This document shows, piece after piece, positions 33,082 to 39,880 of a DNA stretch of 53,844 nucleotides. The stretch covers positions 1-53,844 of the IMG/VR virus record IMGVR_UViG_3300032092_000043; one strand, 5' to 3'. How positions within the stretch are numbered: position 1 is the first letter of the stretch; each line of letters starts with the position of its first letter. The notes beneath the pieces were generated by a model, which saw nothing but the letters and a program-made list of their open reading frames with translations, did not search any database and was not told where the DNA came from. This stretch comes from a virus. The translations under genes and the position numbers were made by a program.

Positions 33082-33728
33082 TTTGGTACAAATTCCACCT
33101 TGGTGATTACATCACCCACACCACGCATCTTAGCGATGCAGAGGACTTGGCTTACCGCCGCCTGTTGGATTTGTACTATATGAGCGAGAAGCCAATCCCA
33201 CTCAATACCGAATCGGTTTCGAGAAAAATTCGCATTGATTTAGACATAACCGAATCGGTTTTGGGGGAGTTTTTTGACAAGACCGAAAATGGTTACTTTA
33301 ACTATCGTTGTGATGTTGAAATTGCTAAATATCAAGCGCAAGTCGCAAACAATCAACGACTCGGAAAGCTAGGCGGCAGGCCGAGGAAAACCGAATCGGT
33401 AACCGAATCGAAACCGAAGGTTAACCCTAAGAAGATACAGATAAAGAATATAAATACCATATCGTCGCAAGCGACAACATCACGATTTGACGAGTTTTGG
33501 TCATCATGGCCAACGTCAAAGCGCAAGGTGGCCAAGTCAACCTGCGAGACCAAGTGGTTAAAGTTGAAGCTCGATAACGTCGCGGACCAGATCCTTTCCC
33601 ACGTCAACTCGATCAAGGGCAGCGAGCAGTGGACCACGGGCTTTGAACCTGCTCCCCTGACGTACATCAACCAACGACGTTGGGAAGACGGCGTGGCCGA
33701 ACAGTCGTTTGCGCGGAGGGTGATATGA
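33078..33728 (+). CDS. Replication initiator, DUF1376 (YdaU-like) protein
   Basis: Product of 216 residues from GTG 33078 (overlaps the previous stop). Residues 1-85 match DUF1376: WYKFHLGDYITHTTHLSDAED, then YRRLLDLYYMSEKPIPL. A central basic, Glu/Ser/Lys-rich linker (GGRPRKTESVTESKPKV) leads to a C-terminal domain (FDEFWSSWPTSKRKVAKS, GSEQWTTGFEPAPLTYINQRRWED) like that of phage primosome/initiator proteins. In several phages such proteins recruit the helicase at an origin lying within the gene, and iteron-like repeats are present here. The following genes encode a primase zinc domain and a helicase. Confidence 0.75.
   Translation: MIWYKFHLGDYITHTTHLSDAEDLAYRRLLDLYYMSEKPIPLNTESVSRKIRIDLDITESVLGEFFDKTENGYFNYRCDVEIAKYQAQVANNQRLGKLGGRPRKTESVTESKPKVNPKKIQIKNINTISSQATTSRFDEFWSSWPTSKRKVAKSTCETKWLKLKLDNVADQILSHVNSIKGSEQWTTGFEPAPLTYINQRRWEDGVAEQSFARRVI
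33207..33475 (+). other. Probable replication origin: ACCGAATCGGT iterons plus A/T-rich stretch
   Basis: Three exact copies of the near-palindrome ACCGAATCGGT (33207-33217, 33249-33259, 33390-33400) and two partial ones (ACCGAATCG at 33402, ACCGAA at 33413) lie in the initiator gene. The first two are 42 bases apart and the last three about 11-12 bases apart. They are followed by an A/T-rich stretch (about 33421-33475) that could melt first. The layout is like the lambda origin inside gene O. Confidence 0.6.
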
Positions 33729-34159
33729 CCCCTGTTGAAAATCTGATCTCGCGTTTAGACAAGGTCAAGGGCCGCAACGGTTCATGGACCGCCCGCTGCC
33801 CAGCTCACGAAGACAAAGGGCCTTCGTTGGCCGTGCGCGAGAACGAGGATGGCCGCATCTTGCTGCATTGCTTTGCTGGCTGCGAGACGGCCAACGTACT
33901 TGGTGCAATTGGCATGGACATGACCGACCTGTTCCCGCCCGATGAGAAGCGCCGAGAGTACGCAGTGACTGGCAAGCCCAGCATGAAGCCCGCATTCTTT
34001 GCGAGCGACCTGATGCGCATCATTCATTTTGAAGCGCTAGTGGTGCAGATCGTGGCTTTTGACATTGCCAACAACAAAATGCCAAACGCAGAAACCCGCG
34101 AGCGCATGCTCACGGCTTATGAACGAATCGATGAAGCTGTGAGGTACGCAAATGTCTAG
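33725..34159 (+). CDS. Primase zinc-binding domain protein (CHC2-like)
   Basis: Product of 144 residues. Zinc site C25-x2-H28 ... C49-x3-C53 (WTARCPAHEDKGPSLAVRE and ILLHCFAGCE), the N-terminal domain of DnaG and P4-type primases. The catalytic TOPRIM part is absent, so it may be an accessory that helps a host or separate primase. The C-terminal 60 residues are helical. ATG 33725 overlaps the previous stop, and the end overlaps the helicase start by 8 bases. Confidence 0.75.
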   Translation: MTPVENLISRLDKVKGRNGSWTARCPAHEDKGPSLAVRENEDGRILLHCFAGCETANVLGAIGMDMTDLFPPDEKRREYAVTGKPSMKPAFFASDLMRIIHFEALVVQIVAFDIANNKMPNAETRERMLTAYERIDEAVRYANV

Positions 34160-35162
34160 CGTGGCTGCAATTGAACAACGAGCACGCGCACTTGACGAGG
34201 CCCGCAAGGTGCGTTTGGTGAAGTCGCAGGAGATCGACACAGAGAAATACCTCAAAGCTCACGACGTTACCCATAAGGTCCACGACGCATCAGTGTGGCT
34301 TGAGGAGCTGCAACAGGACCTGATCAACCCGCCTGAGAAGGACTCAAGCACCACAATGCCGTGGGCGAAGACACACTCGACGTTTAGGTATCGGCCCGGC
34401 GAGGTCACCCTGTACGCAGGCAGCAACGGTGGTGGGAAGTCCTTGGTGACTGGCCAAGTGGCCATGGGTCTGATCAAGCAAAAGCAGCGCGTGTGCATTG
34501 CCTCGTTTGAAATGAAGCCCAAGCGCACGCTGTACCGCATGCTGCGCCAATTCGCTGGTGAGAACATTGACTTCCCGCGCTACACCGACAAGGCAACCTA
34601 CATTGGTCGCATGCTTGGGCGCTTCATAGATTTTTCAGAGAGCGGTCTGTGGCTGTACGACCAGCAGGGAACCACGTCGAGCCAGCAAGTGATTGCTATG
34701 GCGCGGTATTGCGCAGTCGAGCTGGGTGTGCAACATGTGTTCATTGACAGCCTGATGAAGTGCGTGACGGGCGAGGACGACTACAACGCGCAGAAATCTT
34801 TTGTTGACGAGCTGACAGCGTTGGCGCGTGACCACAACATTCACATTCATTTGGTCCACCACATCCGCAAGCTGGGCAGCGAAGAGGTGCAGCCAAGCAA
34901 GACAGACATCAAAGGCTCTGGCGCGATTGCCGACCAAGTTGACAACGTGCTGCTCATGTGGCGCAACAAAAAGAAAGAGCACGACGTTCAGAACGGCCAG
35001 ATCCCTGACCACAAAAAGCCAGACGCCTTGCTCATGTGCGAGAAGCAGCGCAACGGTGAGGCCGAAGAGTGGTACAGCTTATGGTTCAACCGCGACAGCC
35101 AGCAGTTTGTGGACGAGAGCGGAGGTGTGCCAATGTCGTTTGATGACCGAGGTGCATTTTGA
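34152..35162 (+). CDS. Replicative DNA helicase, DnaB/Twinkle-like RecA fold
   Basis: Product of 336 residues. Walker A is GSNGGGKS (90-97) and Walker B is HVFIDS (195-200), with the DnaB-type motifs IHLVHHIRKLG and DIKGSGAIADQVDNVLLMWRN (Q-D arginine-finger region). The N-terminal 80 residues are helical, with no primase domain. It is shorter than DnaB, the usual phage form. With the initiator and the primase zinc protein it makes a compact replication module. Confidence 0.88.
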   Translation: MSSVAAIEQRARALDEARKVRLVKSQEIDTEKYLKAHDVTHKVHDASVWLEELQQDLINPPEKDSSTTMPWAKTHSTFRYRPGEVTLYAGSNGGGKSLVTGQVAMGLIKQKQRVCIASFEMKPKRTLYRMLRQFAGENIDFPRYTDKATYIGRMLGRFIDFSESGLWLYDQQGTTSSQQVIAMARYCAVELGVQHVFIDSLMKCVTGEDDYNAQKSFVDELTALARDHNIHIHLVHHIRKLGSEEVQPSKTDIKGSGAIADQVDNVLLMWRNKKKEHDVQNGQIPDHKKPDALLMCEKQRNGEAEEWYSLWFNRDSQQFVDESGGVPMSFDDRGAF

Positions 35163-35402
35163 ATGGCGAAGGTCAAGGACAAGACGAGCATCGTCACCGT
35201 TGTCTCGTTCGGTGGGTCATCCAGCGACGCATACAGGATCGCAATGCAGCGCACCGATGGCTCAACGGTCACACTGACCACACTGGCCGTCGTTACAAGG
35301 GCTGGAATGACTTACATGCAGGCTCTCGACTTGAACAAGATGTTCGCGATCAATGGGTCAAAGGTAACCGAGGTAACTATGGAGAATGGAAATGAACTTT
35401 GA
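35163..35402 (+). CDS. Small beta-rich early protein, unknown
   Basis: Product of 79 residues (KDKTSIVTVVSFGGSSSDAYRIA, then TTLAVVTRAGMTYMQALDLN). It starts at the base after the helicase stop and overlaps the next gene. No motif recognised. Confidence 0.5.
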   Translation: MAKVKDKTSIVTVVSFGGSSSDAYRIAMQRTDGSTVTLTTLAVVTRAGMTYMQALDLNKMFAINGSKVTEVTMENGNEL

Positions 35403-35652
35403 GAAAAACATATTTTCACAGGGTCAAACCCTGTTTACGCAGGACGAGTTCAACAAGGCACTGAGCGAGGCGAAAGCTGAAATCATGGCTGTTGCAATTC
35501 AGACGACCAAGCAGGCAATGTTCCTTGAGCGTAGGGCCTGCGCCCAGATGCTGCTGGACATGGCCGACATGGAGGACGAGGGCACTGTCTGCACAGCCTT
35601 GCGCAATGCAGCCGATCACATGTTTAACCGCACGCCCTCGCAAAACCAATGA
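35392..35652 (+). CDS. Small helical early protein, unknown
   Basis: Product of 86 residues, helical (FTQDEFNKALSEAKAEIMAV, FLERRACAQMLLDMADMEDE). ATG 35392 is preferred to ATG 35386 because GGAG at 35381-35384 then has normal spacing. It overlaps the RusA gene by 4 bases. Confidence 0.5.
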   Translation: MNFEKNIFSQGQTLFTQDEFNKALSEAKAEIMAVAIQTTKQAMFLERRACAQMLLDMADMEDEGTVCTALRNAADHMFNRTPSQNQ

Positions 35653-36050
35653 CCTTGGAAGAATTGCAAAAGCAGCTCAAGGACGTGATCAGCAAAAACG
35701 AAAATGCGATCACCCTCACACTGCCGTGGCCGCCAAGCGTAAACAAATACTGGCGCACGTTTCAAGGCCGCATGATCATCAGCGCAGACGGTCGCGCATA
35801 CCGCAGGGCTGTGGCTGACCAAGTTCTGATTCAACGCGGGGCGAAGGATTACGCGGGCAAGCTGTGCGTGGTGATTGAGGCATTTAGGCCAGATAACAGA
35901 AGGCGCGACCTTGACAACCTGTTTAAGGCGGTCCTCGACGGCTGCACCCATGCGGGCGTTTGGGAAGACGATTGCAATATCGTTGACTTAAGAATTTATT
36001 GGGCCGACTCAGTCGGTGGAATGTTAAAAGTGAAAGTGAGCGAAGTATGA
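35649..36050 (+). CDS. rusA: RusA-family Holliday-junction resolvase
   Basis: Product of 133 residues. LPWPPSVNKYWR (25-36) and FRPDNRRRDLDNLFKAVLDG (79-98) with the acidic D87, D89, D97 and W105-E-D-D108 are the family's hallmark and active-site residues. It cuts branched DNA and fits a recombination-dependent replication or packaging step together with the SSB-like and nuclease proteins. Start ATGA-coupled to the gene before; next gene coupled to its stop. Confidence 0.9.
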   Translation: MTLEELQKQLKDVISKNENAITLTLPWPPSVNKYWRTFQGRMIISADGRAYRRAVADQVLIQRGAKDYAGKLCVVIEAFRPDNRRRDLDNLFKAVLDGCTHAGVWEDDCNIVDLRIYWADSVGGMLKVKVSEV

Positions 36051-36256
36051 ACAACGAAGCATTAAAAGTGAAATGGTTTAACGGGGCCAAGGGCACGGTG
36101 GGCATCGCCAAGGTCAAGACTCACGAGGGAGAGATTGAGTACCGCATTAGCCCAGTTGATGGGTTTTTGGAGCACATGGACGTGCAGCAGATCGTTGCGT
36201 GGGGCGGTCACTTTCCGATGGCCGCTGGTGAAGCATTGTTTGGGAGCGAGGCATGA
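36047..36256 (+). CDS. Small early protein with WFNGAKG motif, unknown
   Basis: Product of 69 residues: VKWFNGAKGTVGIAKVKTHEGEIEYR resembles a short beta-barrel strand set, superficially like cold-shock proteins, and VAWGGHFPMAAGEALFG ends it. The full cold-shock RNA-binding motifs are missing. ATG 36047 overlaps the RusA stop. Function unknown. Confidence 0.5.
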   Translation: MNNEALKVKWFNGAKGTVGIAKVKTHEGEIEYRISPVDGFLEHMDVQQIVAWGGHFPMAAGEALFGSEA

Positions 36257-36426
36257 AAGAAGAACCAGAATTGATTGACATCTTTGCAATGTTTATCGTG
36301 CAGGGCTTGCTGACCGCCGAAGAGGTTGGCGAATACAGCAATGAGCATGTGTCTGAGATCTCGTACCGAGTGGCCAATGCAATGATGATTGAACGCAAAA
36401 ACTGGATTGGAAAAAACTATGACTGA
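36253..36426 (+). CDS. Small early protein, unknown
   Basis: Product of 57 residues (KEEPELIDIFAMFIVQGLL, VGEYSNEHVSEISYRVANAMM). Amphipathic helices, no motif. ATGA-coupled to the previous gene and overlapping the next by 8 bases, so it fits the gapless early operon. Confidence 0.5.
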   Translation: MKEEPELIDIFAMFIVQGLLTAEEVGEYSNEHVSEISYRVANAMMIERKNWIGKNYD

Positions 36427-36763
36427 AAAATTGATTGACCCGCAAGCCGCAGTCGACTTCATGATTGCAAAGTCCAAGGCGTATGCAATTGCCGAGGGCA
36501 ACAAAACCTACATGGAAGAGTTGCGCAAGACCATCAAGGCCGAGCAGATGATTTACGCCGAAGAGTTAGGCCACAAGACAGCGGCCATGCAAGAGCGCGA
36601 GGCGTATGCGTCGGAGCGGTATCGCGAGCACTTGGTTGCCCTGCGTCAGGCCGTGGAGGCTCGCGAGGAGCTGCGCTGGATGCTCATCGCGGCACAGGCC
36701 CGCATCGAGGTGTGGCGCTCACAAGAGGCTAGCAGCAGAGCAGAAGGAAAGGCGACGATATGA
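36419..36763 (+). CDS. Coiled-coil early protein, unknown
   Basis: Product of 114 residues. Residues about 35-114 form a nearly continuous charged coil rich in Glu, Ala, Arg and Gln (EELRKTIKAEQMIYAEELG, then ALRQAVEAREELRWMLIAAQ). ATG 36419 lies inside the previous gene's end. No domain recognised. Confidence 0.5.
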   Translation: MTEKLIDPQAAVDFMIAKSKAYAIAEGNKTYMEELRKTIKAEQMIYAEELGHKTAAMQEREAYASERYREHLVALRQAVEAREELRWMLIAAQARIEVWRSQEASSRAEGKATI

Positions 36764-36912
36764 AAACCGAAGAGGACGAAGAGTTTGAGCGCATTGAGCG
36801 ACAGCAGGCCCGAGCCAATGGTTGGCGCAAGCGCCAGATTGAAGATGAAAAAGAACAGCGCTGCCCCACATGCAACAAACCAATTACCGAAGAGGACCCT
36901 GAAGATGATTGA
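36760..36912 (+). CDS. Small acidic CxxC protein
   Basis: Product of 50 residues, highly charged (EEDEEFERIERQQARANG), with CPTCNKPI near the C-terminus, half of a zinc ribbon. ATGA-coupled upstream, overlaps the next zinc protein by 8 bases. The two adjacent CxxC proteins may be a pair. Confidence 0.5.
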   Translation: MKTEEDEEFERIERQQARANGWRKRQIEDEKEQRCPTCNKPITEEDPEDD

Positions 36913-37054
36913 CAGCACCAGCAAGACGTGCCAAGTGTGTCGCCTACGGCCAGCCGAGGTGAAGGGCAAGAACAGCAGCGGCATGCCTCAGTGGCGATGC
37001 CAGACGTGTCACGATTTAAAGAATCGACTCGGTTTCACAAAGGGCAAACAATGA
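36905..37054 (+). CDS. Small four-cysteine zinc-finger protein
   Basis: Product of 49 residues: C-x2-C (TCQVCRLRPAEV) and C-x2-C (RCQTCHDLKNRLG) about 20 residues apart, a complete treble-clef or zinc-ribbon site. The basic tail (LGFTKGKQ) suggests nucleic-acid contact. ATG 36905 has GAAGAGGACCCTGAAG upstream and overlaps the next gene by 4 bases. Confidence 0.55.
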   Translation: MIDSTSKTCQVCRLRPAEVKGKNSSGMPQWRCQTCHDLKNRLGFTKGKQ

Positions 37055-37683
37055 GTTTTATCGTAGCGTCGTTACCACCCCTGAAGTGTTTTGTCAGGCG
37101 CGAGTTTTTATACAACTTCACCAAAGGGCACGGCGAGTTTGAGCCTGCAATTTGGGTAAGCATCAAGGCCCTGCGCGGTCAGGTCTTCCGCATTGAATCC
37201 CTGCTGCCCAATTACGGAGCCTTGTACGACAAGTTGCCTATTCACGCCTATGTGTGGAAAGAAGACCACGGCAACTTGCCCTTCGACACCTTACAACTGT
37301 GGGACTGCATGGGCTACCGCTTTACGGTTTGCGAGAAGATTGGCCTGCGCAACTTGGGCGTGAAGTTTTTGGGCAAAGACAAGCAGTGGCATCACGGTCG
37401 CTACTTGTTCACCGTTGACTTTTGCGCCGAGGGTATGGACGCTGACACGGGCTTTACCGAGCAGGCCGAGGAACACAAGTCGTTCAATTTCATACGACTG
37501 GAGAACGGTCAGTTTGCTACGCAGCCCAACAACCGCTGCCTGTGGTACGACCAGAGCTTGATCCCCGCCGAGGTGAAGTTCCCCGACTTCCAAGCAGCCA
37601 AAGAGTTCTACACAGTTGACGGCACACGCAAGTGGTCGGCTGGTGATGATTGGTTTTACAACATTGCCCAAAAGGACGCATGA
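37051..37683 (+). CDS. Conserved phage early protein, unknown
   Basis: Product of 210 residues, rich in aromatic residues. It alternates strands and short helices (FIVASLPPLKCFVRREFLYNF, FEPAIWVSIKALRGQVFRI, FPDFQAAKEFYTVDG, KWSAGDDWFYNIA). Two internal Cys are not in a zinc pattern. ATG 37051 overlaps the previous stop. I do not recognise the family, though similar aromatic proteins occur in phage early operons. Confidence 0.5.
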   Translation: MSFIVASLPPLKCFVRREFLYNFTKGHGEFEPAIWVSIKALRGQVFRIESLLPNYGALYDKLPIHAYVWKEDHGNLPFDTLQLWDCMGYRFTVCEKIGLRNLGVKFLGKDKQWHHGRYLFTVDFCAEGMDADTGFTEQAEEHKSFNFIRLENGQFATQPNNRCLWYDQSLIPAEVKFPDFQAAKEFYTVDGTRKWSAGDDWFYNIAQKDA

Positions 37684-37976
37684 CCACCAAAGCAGAAAAA
37701 CAACACATGAACCGCGTGGCCGAGCTGGGCTGCGCGGTATGCAGGCGCATGGGGTACGAAGGAACCCCCGCCGAATTGCACCATCCAAGGGCCTTGGCGG
37801 GGGGCTGGGGGCGTTCAAGCCACATGGACGTCATCCCACTATGTCCAGAGCACCACAGGGGCGCTACGGGCCTCCACGGCCTTGGCACGAGGGGTTTTCC
37901 TAAGCACTACGGCTACGACGAGGCTGACCTGCTGGAGGATGTTAGAACCCTATTAGGGTTTGTCCCTACAAAATAA
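37680..37976 (+). CDS. Ref-like HNH nuclease (recombination-enhancing family)
   Basis: Product of 98 residues. Pattern: HMNRVAELGCAVCRRMGYEGTP (C18, C21), AELHHP (H34-H35), SSHMDVIPLCPEHHRG (C55, H58-H59), GLHGLGTRGF and a final helix ending LLEDVRTLLG. This matches phage P1 Ref and related HNH proteins, whose nuclease acts with RecA filaments on DNA. It closes the first early operon; a promoter region follows. Confidence 0.8.
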   Translation: MTTKAEKQHMNRVAELGCAVCRRMGYEGTPAELHHPRALAGGWGRSSHMDVIPLCPEHHRGATGLHGLGTRGFPKHYGYDEADLLEDVRTLLGFVPTK

Positions 37977-37989
37977 TTTAAAAAAGATG

Positions 37990-38049
37990 TTGCATTGTTT
38001 AATTCTGAGTTACACTACATCCACTGACACAGCAAAACCGCACAGTCAG
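37990..38049 (+). promoter_or_regulatory. Early promoter P1 with 5'-end stem-loop
   Basis: TTGCAT (37990-37995), 15 bases, TACACT (38011-38016), then exactly five bases and CACTG. The transcript would open with the stem CTGAC (38024-38028)/GTCAG (38045-38049) enclosing a symmetric ACA/ACA loop and a GC/GC pair around an AAAACC loop. An A/T-rich tract precedes -35. Same design as P2-P4. Confidence 0.68.
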
Positions 38050-38069
38050 CACCACAGAAAGACAGCGAA

Positions 38070-38369
38070 ATGACCACTACCATCATCACCCCAGCAGCCC
38101 ACGACGTTGACGCCCTCGGCGCACTCTTGGCCCAGATTGCAGCTTTGACCAAAGAAGCTGACGCCATCAAAGACGCCATCAAGAACGACGCAAGCCTGAC
38201 AGGCGACAAGTCCTTTGAGGGCGAACTCTTCAAAGCCACTTACATCGAGAGCAACCGTTCGGTTGTCGACAGCAAAGCTCTGTTCGCAGAGCTGGGCGCA
38301 ACACCTGAGCAGATCGCTCGCCACACCAAAGTGACTGCTGTGTTCAGCGTCAAAGTAACTTCACGTTAA
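38070..38369 (+). CDS. Early protein with helical N-terminus, unknown
   Basis: Product of 99 residues. A helix (LGALLAQIAALTKEADAIKDAI) is followed by a strand-rich part (FKATYIESNRSVVDSKALF, VFSVKVTSR). The layout is similar to small phage proteins with a coiled helix followed by K-A-T-x3-S-x-R, but no name is certain. AAGACAGCGAA precedes the ATG; first gene after P1. Confidence 0.5.
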   Translation: MTTTIITPAAHDVDALGALLAQIAALTKEADAIKDAIKNDASLTGDKSFEGELFKATYIESNRSVVDSKALFAELGATPEQIARHTKVTAVFSVKVTSR

Positions 38370-38381
38370 TCGGAGCGCACC

Positions 38382-38576
38382 ATGATCAAAGTTGAATACA
38401 TTGAAGAGTTGCAAATGTGGCACGCGGGCTATCAAGACGAGCTTGGCAAGCTTGGCGACGGCTTCACCGCCGAGAAGCGCGACGACGCCATCTTTGCACT
38501 GGGCTTGTCCATGGGACGCAACCCAGAGCGCCACAGCCGCCCACTGGGTGACTACCTCGACCAACCAACGAAATAA
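38382..38576 (+). CDS. Small early protein, unknown
   Basis: Product of 64 residues (VEYIEELQMWHAGYQDELGKL, FALGLSMGRNPERHSRPLG). Two helices with an aromatic motif. GGAGCG precedes the ATG. It is followed by the GGGGGC stem-loop. Confidence 0.5.
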   Translation: MIKVEYIEELQMWHAGYQDELGKLGDGFTAEKRDDAIFALGLSMGRNPERHSRPLGDYLDQPTK

Positions 38577-38583
38577 ACCAACA

Positions 38584-38599
38584 GGGGGCTTTGGCCCCC
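38584..38599 (+). other. Intergenic stem-loop H1 (GGGGGC-TTTG-GCCCCC)
   Basis: Perfect 6-bp GC stem with a TTTG loop. No T tract follows; instead AT(C)AAAAGCGAA leads into the next ribosome site. A nearly identical element lies at 41357-41372. Confidence 0.75.
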
Positions 38600-38622
38600 A
38601 TCAAAAGCGAAAGGAAAGCGAA

Positions 38623-38808
38623 ATGGATAATTACACAGCAACAGGTTTGGCAGAGGGCTTCATCGAGGCCGAGAGCGAAGAGCAGGTGTTGGCTGCATGG
38701 CAGCACCTTGTTGACACGGGCCTTGCGTGGCAACTGCAAGGGTTTTTTGGCCGCACCGCCGCCTCGCTCATTGAGCAGGGTTACATCAACGCACCACAGA
38801 AAGCGTAA
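38623..38808 (+). CDS. Small early protein, unknown
   Basis: Product of 61 residues (YTATGLAEGFIEAESEEQVLAA, then LAWQLQGFFGRTAASLIEQGY). Two helices with Trp and Phe, in the style of small phage proteins with an A-x-G-F-I-E-A motif. ATG 38623 has GAAAGGAAAGCGAA upstream. No function known. Confidence 0.5.
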   Translation: MDNYTATGLAEGFIEAESEEQVLAAWQHLVDTGLAWQLQGFFGRTAASLIEQGYINAPQKA

Positions 38809-38810
38809 TC

Positions 38811-39092
38811 ATGAAAATTAAACTCACGGCACACATCCACTACAGAAAACATTCTTGGGAAAAAGAAGGCAGTTACCAAATTTTGTATATCGCACTGCCT
38901 GATGACGAAAGCCTCACCTACATTTGCGCTCAAGAAGTTGAGGTAGAAGTGCCAGACAACTACGACCCACGCGCACAGCAGATTGCCGCGCTGGAGCGTA
39001 AGAGGCAAAAAGTTATGGCTGACTACCAAGCAATGGTCACTGAGATCAACGAGCGCATCAGCAAATTGCAAGCATTGGAGTACACAGCATGA
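38811..39092 (+). CDS. Early protein with beta N-terminus and coiled C-terminus, unknown
   Basis: Product of 93 residues. A strand-rich half (KIKLTAHIHYRKHSWEKEG, YICAQEVEVEVPDNY) leads to a coiled coil (RAQQIAALERKRQKVMADYQ). Starts 2 bases after the previous stop; overlaps the next gene by 4 bases. Confidence 0.5.
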   Translation: MKIKLTAHIHYRKHSWEKEGSYQILYIALPDDESLTYICAQEVEVEVPDNYDPRAQQIAALERKRQKVMADYQAMVTEINERISKLQALEYTA

Positions 39093-39274
39093 AGCACGCA
39101 CAAGCAGATTACATCAACGCGGGGTACAAGTACGAGAAGGCGACCAACGCCGACAAGGCTCGTGCAGTTGCAGAGAGCATCCGCAAGATGCTTCAGGAAG
39201 AACACATTGACGAGCAATCAGACGCACGCTACTTTGTAGAGCGTGGTCGCAAAGAAGCAAGGGAGACAGCATGA
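39089..39274 (+). CDS. Small early protein, unknown
   Basis: Product of 61 residues, highly charged and helical (ADYINAGYKYEKATNADKARA, QSDARYFVERGRKEARETA). ATGA-coupled on both sides. Its C-terminal RKEARETA and the next protein's REAERRRETA are similar, perhaps through duplication of the ends. Confidence 0.5.
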   Translation: MKHAQADYINAGYKYEKATNADKARAVAESIRKMLQEEHIDEQSDARYFVERGRKEARETA

Positions 39275-39474
39275 ACTGGCAACGCGACACTCAAACTAAC
39301 GAACACTATTTGCCCGTCAATGGGGGCTTGTCATGGAAGGTCTACAAGACCGTTGCAAAAGACTATGCCCTGACCTTGCATCACGAGGACATAGGCCACG
39401 GCGAAGATGTCGAGTTCTTTGAAACACTTGCGCAGGCAAAACGCGAAGCAGAACGTAGAAGGGAGACAGCATGA
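39271..39474 (+). CDS. Small early protein, unknown
   Basis: Product of 67 residues (LSWKVYKTVAKDYALTLHHED, FFETLAQAKREAERRRETA). Beta N-terminal half, basic helix at the end. ATGA-coupled on both sides. Function unknown. Confidence 0.5.
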   Translation: MNWQRDTQTNEHYLPVNGGLSWKVYKTVAKDYALTLHHEDIGHGEDVEFFETLAQAKREAERRRETA

Positions 39475-39788
39475 ACACCGACCACATCGTTCACAACAGC
39501 AACACCCAACGCATGGAGTGCCAGCACTGCAACTTTACTCAGGCCGTCAAGATGCCTGCGCCTATCGACTCCATCTTGAGTACGTTTGATGCCTTCATGG
39601 AGGCCCACAAGGACTGTAAGCGCCCTCCCAGCGAGGCGGTGATGTCTGAGTACATCAAAGGCTTTGACGCTGGCTACAGCTACGTCCTCACCGAGATCGA
39701 GCGCTGGCAGGACGAGGTGGGCGTGGACCTGCATGTGCTGCTGTCGCACCTTCGCATGGAAACAACAAAGGGTAGGGAAAATACCTAG
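39471..39788 (+). CDS. Small CxxC early protein, unknown
   Basis: Product of 105 residues. A short zinc-knuckle-like MECQHCNFTQAVKMP near the N-terminus, then helical segments (ILSTFDAFMEAHKDCKRP, VMSEYIKGFDAGYSYVLTEIE). Last gene of the P1 unit; P2 follows 20 bases on. Confidence 0.5.
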   Translation: MNTDHIVHNSNTQRMECQHCNFTQAVKMPAPIDSILSTFDAFMEAHKDCKRPPSEAVMSEYIKGFDAGYSYVLTEIERWQDEVGVDLHVLLSHLRMETTKGRENT

Positions 39789-39808
39789 AAAATAATTTAA
39801 TAAAGTTG

Positions 39809-39856
39809 TTGACTTCGTTTAACTTTGAGTTATACTAACTTCACTGCAATAAGCAG
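39809..39856 (+). promoter_or_regulatory. Early promoter P2 with 5'-end stem-loop
   Basis: TTGACT (39809-39814), 16 bases, TATACT (39831-39836), five bases, then CACTG. The transcript begins with CTGC (39844-39847)/GCAG (39853-39856) around an AATAA loop. Preceded by an A/T-rich tract. Confidence 0.75.
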
Positions 39857-39880
39857 GTAACAGCGAATTAGGAGCGAATC

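Noticed and set aside
36047-36256. Cold-shock protein (WFNGAKG)
   Set aside because: Only the first few residues resemble that family; RNA-binding motifs RNP1 and RNP2 are absent.
38584-38599. GGGGGC stem-loops (also 41357-41372) as rho-independent terminators
   Set aside because: No T run follows either stem; ribosome-site DNA comes next.
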